Shown: positions 1 through 5,137, numbered from the stretch's first letter. The stretch: DNA of 5,137 nucleotides from an uncultured Planctomycetaceae bacterium (GCA_947307005.1 CAMZHY010000294.1:1-5137), one strand, 5' to 3'. Numbers and translations: made by a program. Notes: generated by a model not told the origin, from the letters alone.

Positions 1-4
1 AATA

Positions 5-571
5 ATGTCCACCTACAACACCAGCGAGTTCCGCAAAGGACTGAAAGTTCAGATCGACGGCAATCCTTTCATTATGATTGAGTGTCAGTTTGTCAAACCG
101 GGAAAAGGACAGGCCCTTTATAAGTGCAAACTCCGCGATCTTAACCGCGGGACGGTCCTTGAACGTACGTATAAAAACGGCGACGAACTCGAAGCGGCCG
201 ACATTCATGAAACCGACGTCTCGTTCCTTTATGAAATGGGCGATACCTTCTTCTTTATGGATAAAGAATCCTACGAGCAGTATGAACTCCCCAAGGAAAA
301 GATCGACGACGCTTGGAAGTATCTTTTGCCTGACATGCCTTGTAAGATGCTTCTCTACAATGACGCCCCGATTGGCGTGACGCCTCCCAATCATGTTGTT
401 TTAAAAGTCGAATATACGGAGCCTGCCGTCCGAGGAAATACTGCTACGAATGTTACGAAACCAGCGCGTCTTGAAACGGGGGCGGAGATTATCGTTCCAA
501 ACTTTGTCGAGGTTGGCGAAGTTATTAAGGTCGATACTCGCACTAACGAGTATATCGAACGAGTTAAGTGA
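5..571 (+). CDS. efp: Translation elongation factor P (EF-P)
   Basis: EF-P binds between the P and E sites of the ribosome and relieves stalling at consecutive prolines. The 188-residue product has the usual EF-P length and three-domain order: an N-terminal KOW-like barrel (about 1-63) and two OB-fold domains (about 64-127 and 128-188). The tip loop reads KPGKGQA with Lys34 at the position that EpmA beta-lysylates in E. coli, so a lysine-type rather than arginine-rhamnose modification is expected. VTPPNHV (about 125-131) and the C-terminal KVDTRTNEYIERVK match the family closely. The ATG lies four bases from the window edge, so promoter and ribosome binding site are not visible; the start is chosen because M-S-T-Y-N-T aligns with other EF-P N termini. 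The gene ends in TGA and is followed by a clear terminator, so it is the last or only gene of its transcript. No epmA or epmB gene is in view. Identification is very secure. Confidence 0.97.
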   Translation: MSTYNTSEFRKGLKVQIDGNPFIMIECQFVKPGKGQALYKCKLRDLNRGTVLERTYKNGDELEAADIHETDVSFLYEMGDTFFFMDKESYEQYELPKEKIDDAWKYLLPDMPCKMLLYNDAPIGVTPPNHVVLKVEYTEPAVRGNTATNVTKPARLETGAEIIVPNFVEVGEVIKVDTRTNEYIERVK

Positions 572-622
572 GACTTAGGTCCGTAATCTCAGTTTGATCA
601 TTCTCCTGCTGTTCAACTATTT

Positions 623-667
623 TGCGTTCGTTCGGTTTCTTTGGCGCAAATCGGACGAACGCATTTT
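623..667 (+). terminator. Intrinsic terminator downstream of efp
   Basis: Bases 623-638 pair with 648-663 as a 16-bp stem with two G-U wobbles (632 with 654, and 635 with 651) and a 9-nt loop (639-647). The stem is GC-rich at its base (TGCGTTCG / CGAACGCA) and is followed directly by TTTT at 664-667. Position, about 50 bases after the efp stop, and orientation fit termination of efp. The U-tract is short, so some read-through into the exonuclease gene is possible. The 3' arm contains CGGACGAAC, a word shared with the terminator at 3723-3772. Confidence 0.75.
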
Positions 668-672
668 GCTTC

Positions 673-701
673 TTGCAGGACATTGTCTGTAGTCGTATAT
701 T
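673..701 (+). promoter_or_regulatory. Predicted sigma-70-type promoter for the exonuclease gene
   Basis: A -10-like TATATT (696-701, five of six consensus bases) is preceded, after 17 bases, by TTGCAG (673-678), which keeps only the TTG of the -35 consensus. It lies just after the efp terminator and would start transcription near 708, giving a leader of about 14 nt before the ATG at 722. The leader has no convincing Shine-Dalgarno sequence (GGTTTAAATAAAG precedes the ATG). This is a prediction by eye; the weak -35 limits confidence. Confidence 0.4.
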
Positions 702-721
702 CGGATTTGGTTTAAATAAAG

Positions 722-1603
722 ATGACCGTTGATTCTTCGAAAATCCCTAGTTGGCTGATCTTCGATATTGAGAGCGTCCCCGATCCTGGTTTGGTCTCGC
801 TTGTACGCACTCATGGCGAAAAGGAACCCGAAGTTGCCCTACAAGAATTTCGCGACGAGAGAATTTCTCAAAAGAATTCGGATTTCATTCCGTATGTCTA
901 CCACGTGCCTATTTCACTCGCGCTTGCGAAGGTTAATGAGGATTTGTCCCTCATGGATTTGGTTGTTCTGAGAGTTGAAGACGGAGGTCCGAGCGAAATT
1001 TGCAGACGTTTTTGGAGAGGTTGGGAACTTTACCATTGTCCAAAAATCGTTACGTTTAACGGACGAAAGTTTGACGTTCCACTCCTGGAACTTACCGCTT
1101 TTCGGTATGGAATAGCGATTAGAGAATGGTTAACGGGGTTTGATAAAAGCCAAGCTTTTGATAAAGGTAAAGCTCGCCGCAATAGGTATAGCGAAAGTCA
1201 CCTTGACCTATTTGACGCGCTTACAAACTTTGGTTCCAGCGTTTTTGAGGGCGGACTTAATCTTGCGGCAAAATTAATCCGTAAACCCGGAAAGCTTGAC
1301 GTAAAGGGAGACATGGTCTGGGATATGTTTCGAGAGAATCGGCTGGAAGATATTCACAGATATTGTCGTTGCGACGTCCTTGACACCTATTTTGTTTTCC
1401 TGCGTTATCAGTTAATCAAAGGGGTAATAACTTTAGATCAAGAACGTGAACTGGTCGAAAAAACGTATGTTTTTCTTGAATCTCGTTTCGAAGAGGAGCC
1501 CGTATATCGCGAATACCTTGAGGCTCGTCGGACGGTTGAAGATTATTTGGATAGTCATGACTTCTTCAAGAAATATGAAAAGAACCATGATAAACGAGAA
1601 TAA
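722..1603 (+). CDS. Stand-alone PolB-like 3'-5' exonuclease (DnaQ fold)
   Basis: A 293-residue protein matching the family of predicted 3'-5' exonucleases related to the proofreading domain of family B DNA polymerases (Pfam DNA_pol_B_exo2, COG3298). All active-site motifs are visible: ExoI F-D15-I-E17, ExoII F-N113-G-R-K-F-D118, a family-typical H160-L-D162-L segment, and ExoIII Y214-C-R-C-D218. The four acidic residues D15, E17, D118 and D218 would hold two metal ions, so the enzyme should be active. The PGK-L-D-V-K-G-x-x-V-W stretch (189-200) is also characteristic. No polymerase domain is attached; after about residue 255 there is a highly charged, probably helical tail of about 40 residues. 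Substrate and cellular role are not established for the family as far as I know; single-strand trimming in repair is a guess. The ATG at 722 puts the ExoI motif near residue 15, as expected. The gene has its own putative promoter and is separated from its neighbours. Confidence 0.88.
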   Translation: MTVDSSKIPSWLIFDIESVPDPGLVSLVRTHGEKEPEVALQEFRDERISQKNSDFIPYVYHVPISLALAKVNEDLSLMDLVVLRVEDGGPSEICRRFWRGWELYHCPKIVTFNGRKFDVPLLELTAFRYGIAIREWLTGFDKSQAFDKGKARRNRYSESHLDLFDALTNFGSSVFEGGLNLAAKLIRKPGKLDVKGDMVWDMFRENRLEDIHRYCRCDVLDTYFVFLRYQLIKGVITLDQERELVEKTYVFLESRFEEEPVYREYLEARRTVEDYLDSHDFFKKYEKNHDKRE

Positions 1604-1863
1604 TATCGAAGAAGTCTGGAACGTTTTTTCATTCGTAGCATTTAGATGCGATTATTATCGCCAACTTATTTCTTCCTTATTTGTCCATGAGATGATTGCG
1701 GCGATGGGAAGAAACTGTTTGGGCGTGCGGTTTTGTCGGTTCTGATGAGAAAGTTTGGCGATTGTTTTCAAGATTTCTAATGAGAATCCACCTTTGATCG
1801 AGTTAAGTCTTGACGTCTTAGTGGATTGGGAAATCTGAACTCAAATTCCGAGGTTTGCATTCG
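1604..1863. other. Intergenic region between exonuclease and ROK kinase
   Basis: This 260-base gap holds no convincing gene. A perfect but short hairpin (GCGAT 1648-1652 / ATCGC 1657-1661, 4-nt loop) is followed by T-rich sequence and might be a weak terminator for the exonuclease. A possible promoter for the kinase is TTGGCG (1755-1760), 15 bases, TCTAAT (1776-1781); the spacing is short and the match moderate. A TTGACG at 1810-1815 has no good -10 partner. A 52-codon frame (1587-1745) overlaps the end of the exonuclease gene but looks unlike a real protein. Confidence 0.35.
1850..1853 (+). promoter_or_regulatory. Ribosome binding site that decides the ROK kinase start
   Basis: GAGG at 1850-1853 lies 10 nt before the ATG at 1864. 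The in-frame TTG at 1855, which would add three residues (M-H-S), is only 1 nt from this GAGG, too close for initiation. The ATG is therefore preferred. Confidence 0.5.
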
Positions 1864-2955
1864 ATGACTAGAAAAGGAATTTTTTCTTCCTCAAAGTATC
1901 TTGCTCTTGACTTGGGGGGATCAAAATTACTTTCCGCCATTGTTTCGGTCAAAGACGGCGAGAGCGAACGCCGAGCCTCTCTTTCTGGGATTGCTAAAAG
2001 TCCTTTGGGTAAAGACGCTGGACGGCAAGGCGTCTGGAACGCCGTTTTGAACGCGGTTGACGAAACTCTTGAGACTTCCGGCGTTGAATGGAACGATATT
2101 TTAGCAATAGGCGTGACGATTCCAGGCGTCGCCGATCCTAAGCGTGGATACTGGGTCTTCGCGCCTTTTTCTGGCATAAAGGATTTTCCCATTGCGGATG
2201 AACTTGCCGCGCGGTATGCCAAGCCTGTTTTTGCCGATAACGATGTTAATGCCTGCGCTTGGGGCGAACGAATTTTCGGCGTATGTCAAAACGTTGAAAA
2301 TTTTCTTTGGATTACCATTAGCAATGGAATTGGCGGCGGACTTGTTCTTAATGGTCGTGTTTATCCCGGAAAATATTTAGGGGCTGCCGAGATAGGACAT
2401 TTCAACGTCGTTGAGGACGGCGCTCCGTGTGGGTGCGGAGGTCGCGGTTGTCTCGAAGCGACGGCCTCGGGACCCGGAATTGCTCGCGCCTATCGCAAGT
2501 ATGTTTGGGATGCTGTCAAAAAGAGTTCTTTACTTCCTACGTCGATCATTGACGAATGGAGATTGTATCTTGTTGAGAAATACGGGAAGATAGACGCGGA
2601 GGAAGCGTTGAAACTTGAACTTGAGTCTATTGAATCTGTCGACGCTGCGTTAATTGCCGACGATGCAAGGAAAGGCAATCCTTTAGCGCTTACAACATAT
2701 CGTGAAATGGGCGGTTATGTGGGAAGGGCCGCATCTTGGGCCGCCAATCTTATTAATCCCGAAAAGATTGTCATTGGCGGAGGCGTCGCTAGAGCTTTCG
2801 ATCTTTTCTATCCTACTCTTTGGGAGAAATTCCAGAAGTGTGTTTTTAGACAGGCGAATCAATCTTTGACAATCGAGAAGACAGGACTAGGATACGAGGC
2901 GGGATTGCTGGGCGCGGCTTCGTTAGCGTATGACAATCCTTATTCTCAGAGTTAA
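1864..2955 (+). CDS. ROK-family sugar kinase (glucokinase-like)
   Basis: A cytoplasmic ATP-dependent hexose kinase of the ROK family, 363 residues from the ATG at 1864. The N-terminal phosphate-binding motif is LDLGGSK (15-21). Catalytic Asp127 sits in ADNDVNACAWGE (124-135). SNGIGGG (153-159) is the second phosphate loop. The ROK signature follows: EIGH (176-179) and CGCGGRGCLE (189-198), giving the zinc set His179, Cys189, Cys191 and Cys196. The adenosine-binding IVIGGGVAR is at 302-310. No helix-turn-helix precedes the kinase domain, so it is an enzyme rather than a Mlc/NagC/XylR-type repressor. The segment between the zinc motif and the helix starting near residue 264 (about 213-263) seems 25-30 residues longer than I expect for bacterial glucokinases and is rich in Glu and Lys. 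Glucose is the default substrate, but N-acetylglucosamine, mannose or fructose cannot be excluded from sequence. It faces the thiamine diphosphokinase gene with 79 bases between stops and no clear terminator there; only a T-rich run near 2980 is seen. Confidence 0.9.
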   Translation: MTRKGIFSSSKYLALDLGGSKLLSAIVSVKDGESERRASLSGIAKSPLGKDAGRQGVWNAVLNAVDETLETSGVEWNDILAIGVTIPGVADPKRGYWVFAPFSGIKDFPIADELAARYAKPVFADNDVNACAWGERIFGVCQNVENFLWITISNGIGGGLVLNGRVYPGKYLGAAEIGHFNVVEDGAPCGCGGRGCLEATASGPGIARAYRKYVWDAVKKSSLLPTSIIDEWRLYLVEKYGKIDAEEALKLELESIESVDAALIADDARKGNPLALTTYREMGGYVGRAASWAANLINPEKIVIGGGVARAFDLFYPTLWEKFQKCVFRQANQSLTIEKTGLGYEAGLLGAASLAYDNPYSQS

Positions 2956-3034
2956 CGAGGCGTCTTTCTTAAAATTTGTTTTTTCAAAGATTTCTAAGCG
3001 TCCACATCCTTGTTGTTGCTACGACGATTATCGG

Positions 3035-3688
3035 CTAATCGGCAATATAGACTATAACAGGCGATTCCGGCGTAAAAACTAGCGAGAATTCGTTTGATAG
3101 GGCCTCGTTGAGGGTCCCCATGTGCCATTTGGGAAGTCGTAGACAATTGAGCGGATACTTTAAACCTTGCGACGTAATTTCTTGTTGTGGATTTAAGCTA
3201 AAGATAGATATTTGGCTTCCTTTGGACGTTTGAAACGTTCCAGAATGCGTCGCAACGAAAAAGCAACCATAATCAGTGACCATTCGGACAGATTTTGCCT
3301 GTTTCGCAAAATCTGCGAGAAGCGATATGTTTCCCAATAGATGGTCTTCTCTTGCTCCAGACGCCCCTAGGATAACGACGTCGTCCCACCCTTTTGAAAG
3401 ACAGTAATTGAACGCTTTGGCGAGGTCGTTGGTTGTTTGTTCGGCGATATGGACGATTTTTCCTGAAAAACGTTCCGCGATTTCTGGAGCTAACGAATCA
3501 AGGTCGCCGACAATGAGATCAGGTGAGAAACCTTCTGCTATAGCCTTATTAGCCGCGCCGTCGCAACATACTAGGCGACATGCTTTTAGGAGATAAGCGC
3601 GAGCCTTTTCTGATTGAGGAAAAACGCCGTTTGCTAAAATAACGATAAACTGTTCTGTAATACACGGTTGATCTTGTTGATTTGTCAT
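3035..3688 (-). CDS. thiN: Thiamine diphosphokinase (thiamine pyrophosphokinase)
   Basis: Transfers pyrophosphate from ATP to thiamine, making the cofactor thiamine diphosphate (EC 2.7.6.2), in the cytoplasm. The 217-residue product has the expected bacterial length and motif order: FIVILANG (14-21), C-D43-G-A-A-N, IVGDLDSL (59-66) with the metal-binding Asp62 and Asp64, T-N87-D88-L-A-K-A, and GASGAREDH (108-116). These form the N-terminal catalytic domain. The C-terminal beta domain (about 140-217) carries GLKYPL (175-180) and GTLNEALSNEF (191-201), the thiamine-contacting segment. The T-N-D in place of the more common T-D of the third motif resembles forms I associate with Bacteroidetes-like enzymes. 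There is no other thiamine gene nearby and no THI-box riboswitch pattern upstream, so a salvage or housekeeping role is likely. The start codon lies only 34 bases beyond the T-tract of the preceding terminator and has no good Shine-Dalgarno sequence; a leaderless transcript is possible. Confidence 0.93.
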   Translation of the reverse strand: MTNQQDQPCITEQFIVILANGVFPQSEKARAYLLKACRLVCCDGAANKAIAEGFSPDLIVGDLDSLAPEIAERFSGKIVHIAEQTTNDLAKAFNYCLSKGWDDVVILGASGAREDHLLGNISLLADFAKQAKSVRMVTDYGCFFVATHSGTFQTSKGSQISIFSLNPQQEITSQGLKYPLNCLRLPKWHMGTLNEALSNEFSLVFTPESPVIVYIAD

Positions 3689-3695
3689 AATTACG

Positions 3696-3724
3696 ATTAT
3701 TCCAAGATGAATCAGCGTGGTGAA
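3696..3724 (-). promoter_or_regulatory. Predicted promoter for thiN, possibly leaderless
   Basis: On the - strand, AATAAT (3701-3696, five of six -10 consensus bases) follows TTCACC (3724-3719, four of six -35 bases) with a 17-base spacer. The -35 begins inside the T-tract of the isomerase terminator. The -10 ends 7 bases before the ATG at 3688, so transcription would begin at or next to the start codon. This agrees with the lack of a Shine-Dalgarno sequence. It is the only space available for a promoter if the terminator is efficient. Confidence 0.4.
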
Positions 3725-3772
3725 AAAACGGACGAATCCTCCGACGCGCGCTGCGGGAGGGTTCGTCCGTTT
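3723..3772 (-). terminator. Strong intrinsic terminator after the isomerase-like gene
   Basis: Bases 3726-3742 pair with 3756-3772 as a 17-bp stem with a single G-U wobble (3737 with 3761) and a 13-nt GC-rich loop. Read on the - strand, the 3' arm runs into TTTTTT (3728-3723), the classic layout for Rho-independent termination of the gene that stops at 3811. On the + strand the following bases (TTTCTGTT) are also T-rich, but no + strand gene ends nearby. The stem carries CGGACGAAC on the - strand, shared with the efp terminator. Confidence 0.88.
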
Positions 3773-3810
3773 CTGTTATAGACCGAGTCGAATGATGCTT
3801 ACTGGTTGAA

Positions 3811-4686
3811 TCACCACTTAACAGATTCGAGGAATTTCAAACTTTGAGGAATTTGTTCGATCGCTCGAGGCGATTCGTCTTCGATGAAATAATACTTGAC
3901 GCCGACTTCTTGCGCAGCCTTTAAAACTTCCGCATAGGGTACTTGACCTGTTCCGAGAGCGACGTCATTCTCGACGCTTGTTCCACCGGAATTATTGCCT
4001 TCAACGCCCTTCTTGAGATCCTTTAAATGGATGAGGAGCCACCGGTTGGGATATTTTCGAAGAAGAGCGGCGGCGTCCTGTCCCGGAAAGATCGTCCAGA
4101 GAATGTCCATCTGGAAAAAGACGTACTTGGGATCCGTTTTTTCAACGAGCAAATCAAACATCGTCTTATCATCGCCAGCGGGCAAGAACTCATATCCATG
4201 GTTGTGATAATAGAAAACTAACCCATAGTCAGAAAGAACTTTACCTGCACGGTTGAAAGTTTTAGCAGCGTCTTCAACGTCTTGTTCGTCAAAATCGCCG
4301 TCATGAGGGATCCAAGCGACGCCGGCATATTTCAAACCAAGAGCTTTTGCCTCTTTCGAAACCGTCTCAGGGTCATTTTTGAAGAGATTGTAATCCCAAT
4401 GGCCAGCGATAGGCGTCAAGTGGCGCTCTTTAAGCTTGGCAACCATGTCCTCATTAGACAAACCATATTTACCAGCAAGCTCGACATATCCGAACCCCAA
4501 CTCCTCCGCAACGTCGAATCCCTTCTCGACGTCTTGAGCAAACGTGTCGCGGAGACTATACAACTGTAACCCGACTGGACCTTTGAAGACGTCGTTCGAA
4601 CCGATCTTAAACCTTGCGTCGTCCTGGGCGAAGGTTACAGAAGACCCGACGAACAGCGCGAACATAAGTAAAAATACTTTTTTCAT
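3811..4686 (-). CDS. Exported sugar isomerase/epimerase-like TIM-barrel protein
   Basis: A 291-residue protein of the xylose-isomerase-like TIM-barrel superfamily (Pfam AP_endonuc_2), commonly annotated 'sugar phosphate isomerase/epimerase'. Residues 1-20 form a signal peptide (M-K-K, then a hydrophobic core, T-F-A before Gln21), so the enzyme probably acts in the periplasm or outside. Barrel motifs are GLQLYSLR (39-46), YVE (67-69), His96, YHNHGYEF (160-167), MD194-ILW, IHLKD (219-223) and FIED (267-270). E166, D194, H220 and E269 are plausible metal ligands. A longer in-frame reading from 4788 was rejected: it would translate through the promoter at 4771-4799, lacks a signal peptide at its N terminus, and AAGGA sits 9 nt before the chosen ATG. 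The exact reaction is unknown. Export argues against a phosphorylated substrate. Related secreted proteins, as I recall, include lyases or hydratases acting on 3-keto sugars, which is only a suggestion here. It is transcribed from its own promoter and ends at a strong terminator, so probably monocistronic. Confidence 0.87.
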   Translation of the reverse strand: MKKVFLLMFALFVGSSVTFAQDDARFKIGSNDVFKGPVGLQLYSLRDTFAQDVEKGFDVAEELGFGYVELAGKYGLSNEDMVAKLKERHLTPIAGHWDYNLFKNDPETVSKEAKALGLKYAGVAWIPHDGDFDEQDVEDAAKTFNRAGKVLSDYGLVFYYHNHGYEFLPAGDDKTMFDLLVEKTDPKYVFFQMDILWTIFPGQDAAALLRKYPNRWLLIHLKDLKKGVEGNNSGGTSVENDVALGTGQVPYAEVLKAAQEVGVKYYFIEDESPRAIEQIPQSLKFLESVKW

Positions 4687-4687
4687 T

Positions 4688-4697
4688 GAAACGTTTC
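4688..4697. promoter_or_regulatory. GAAACGTTTC palindrome, possible LacI-type operator
   Basis: A perfect 10-bp palindrome lies between the ribosome binding site and the ATG of the isomerase-like gene. A central CG within AAACGTTT is the typical core of LacI/GalR-family operators. It does not extend further (4687 and 4698 do not pair). Perfect 10-bp palindromes are expected a few times by chance in 5 kb, so only the core sequence and the location give it weight. Confidence 0.3.
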
Positions 4698-4700
4698 CTT
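4696..4700 (-). promoter_or_regulatory. Ribosome binding site of the isomerase-like gene
   Basis: AAGGA (4700-4696 on the - strand), extended by further purines, lies 9 nt before the ATG at 4686. It is the best Shine-Dalgarno match in the window and fixes the start that yields the signal peptide. Confidence 0.75.
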
Positions 4701-4770
4701 GAATATAACAAAAATACTCGATCAAAAGCGAGAAAGCTAGCGATCCATGGGGAAAACAACAACGTAAGGA

Positions 4771-4799
4771 ATTGTATGCGTCTATCAACGAGAAGTCAA
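4771..4799 (-). promoter_or_regulatory. Strong sigma-70-type promoter of the isomerase-like gene
   Basis: On the - strand TTGACT (4799-4794, five of six) and TACAAT (4776-4771, five of six) are separated by exactly 17 bases. Transcription would start near 4764 and leave a leader of about 78 nt. It is the best promoter match I found in the window. It also shows that the esterase upstream does not need to be co-transcribed with this gene. Confidence 0.65.
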
Positions 4800-4839
4800 G
4801 CTTTCATATAATCGAACCCTAAATCTCCGAAACGAGTTG

Positions 4840-5137
4840 TTATCGTCCGGGTTTTTCAAGGATGAAGAGTTCCCCATCCTTCATTTCATAACCGTGAGTA
4901 CGACCCTGTCGGAACTTAAGCGTTACGGGACTATTGATAGAGTTGTAGAGAACGAGTTCTCCAGACGGAGGGCAAACGTAGTCTCCGAGACCCGCGTAGA
5001 TTTCAACTTTACCACGAATGCGCTTAGCATGGTTAGTTGTGTCAAAATAACCAAGACCGTCGACCCAACTAGGCATAAACCAACTATCTAAGCGTCCGCT
5101 TTTTTCCGCTCCAGAAACGTCGCAGAACCATGGAATA
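4840..5137 (-). CDS. Acetylxylan-esterase-like alpha/beta hydrolase, C-terminal part
   Basis: The reading frame is open to the window edge, so only the last 98 residues are seen. They resemble the C-terminal end of AXE1-type acetylxylan esterases/cephalosporin-C deacetylases: LGYFDTTNHAKRI, then a beta strand, then GLGDYVCPP, then YNSI, then a strand and T-H-G. In that family GLxDxxCPP carries the catalytic Asp (codon 4981-4983) and the late His (codon 4894-4896) completes the triad with a Ser that lies beyond this window. Expected role: removing acetyl groups from xylan-derived or similar sugars, probably outside the cytoplasm, although no signal peptide can be checked. An internal ATG at 5076 is not the real start, since the family-like sequence continues upstream of it. 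The gene ends 41 bases before the isomerase promoter, with no good terminator between them. A related prolyl-oligopeptidase-type hydrolase is the main alternative. Confidence 0.68.
   Translation of the reverse strand, partial: IPWFCDVSGAEKSGRLDSWFMPSWVDGLGYFDTTNHAKRIRGKVEIYAGLGDYVCPPSGELVLYNSINSPVTLKFRQGRTHGYEMKDGELFILEKPGR

Noticed and set aside
1587..1745. A 52-codon frame overlapping the end of the exonuclease gene
   Set aside because: It has no clear ribosome binding site, its sequence resembles no family I know, its cysteine- and aromatic-rich composition looks like non-coding translation, and it overlaps the upstream gene by 17 bases.
1810..1815. TTGACG as a -35 element for the ROK kinase
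   Set aside because: No acceptable -10 sequence lies 15-19 bases downstream.
1855..1863. TTG start for the ROK kinase
   Set aside because: It is only 1 nt from the GAGG ribosome binding site and adds three residues with no family support; the ATG at 1864 has proper spacing.
1818..2222. A 134-codon reverse-strand frame inside the ROK kinase gene
   Set aside because: It lies opposite conserved ROK motifs and its translation resembles no known protein; it is a shadow of the kinase.
2994..3004. CTAAGCGTCC shared between 2995-3004 and about 5088-5097
   Set aside because: A single 10-base match, one copy inside a coding region, with no flanking similarity; most likely chance.
3025..3041. Hairpin CGATTA / TAATCG at the end of thiN as a terminator
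   Set aside because: The stem is only 6 bp, it overlaps the stop codon, and no T-tract follows on either strand.
3689..3810. A thiamine diphosphate riboswitch upstream of thiN
   Set aside because: The short gap is mostly the preceding terminator and lacks the CTGAGA-type core and the conserved pairing of a THI box.
4837..5091. An 84-codon + strand frame opposite the esterase
   Set aside because: The opposite strand carries recognisable AXE1-type motifs with catalytic Asp and His; the + strand translation has no family-like features.

Overview
The window carries five complete protein genes and the 3' end of a sixth. Base composition is moderate, there are no RNA genes, and I saw no mobile elements or CRISPR. 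Protein flavour points to a planctomycete-like bacterium: an EF-P of the KPGKGQA type, a stand-alone PolB-like 3'-5' exonuclease, an exported 'sugar phosphate isomerase' and an acetylxylan-esterase-like hydrolase. The combination of only moderate GC with polysaccharide-linked genes would suit a gut-associated or other low-GC planctomycete. This placement is inference from family resemblance, not a database result.

Layout. On the + strand come efp (5-571), an intrinsic terminator (623-667), a predicted promoter and a DnaQ-fold exonuclease (722-1603), a 260-base gap, and a ROK-family sugar kinase (1864-2955). On the - strand, read right to left, come the C-terminal end of an acetylxylan-esterase-like hydrolase (5137-4840, cut by the window edge), a strong sigma-70-type promoter (4799-4771), a roughly 78-nt leader with a GAAACGTTTC palindrome beside the ribosome binding site, an exported xylose-isomerase-like TIM-barrel protein (4686-3811), a strong intrinsic terminator (3772-3723), and thiamine diphosphokinase (3688-3035). 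ROK kinase and thiamine diphosphokinase are convergent, 79 bases apart.

How they fit. efp, the exonuclease and thiamine diphosphokinase are housekeeping functions with no obvious link to each other. The esterase, the exported isomerase-like protein and the ROK kinase could all belong to carbohydrate use (deacetylation, sugar modification outside the cytoplasm, phosphorylation inside), but each appears to have its own signals, so a single operon is not supported. The points most worth checking are a CGGACGAA word that builds both terminator hairpins and also occurs inside a gene, a possible leaderless promoter for thiamine diphosphokinase tucked against the preceding terminator, and the LacI-type palindrome at the start of the isomerase-like gene. 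I found no clear new multi-gene system.
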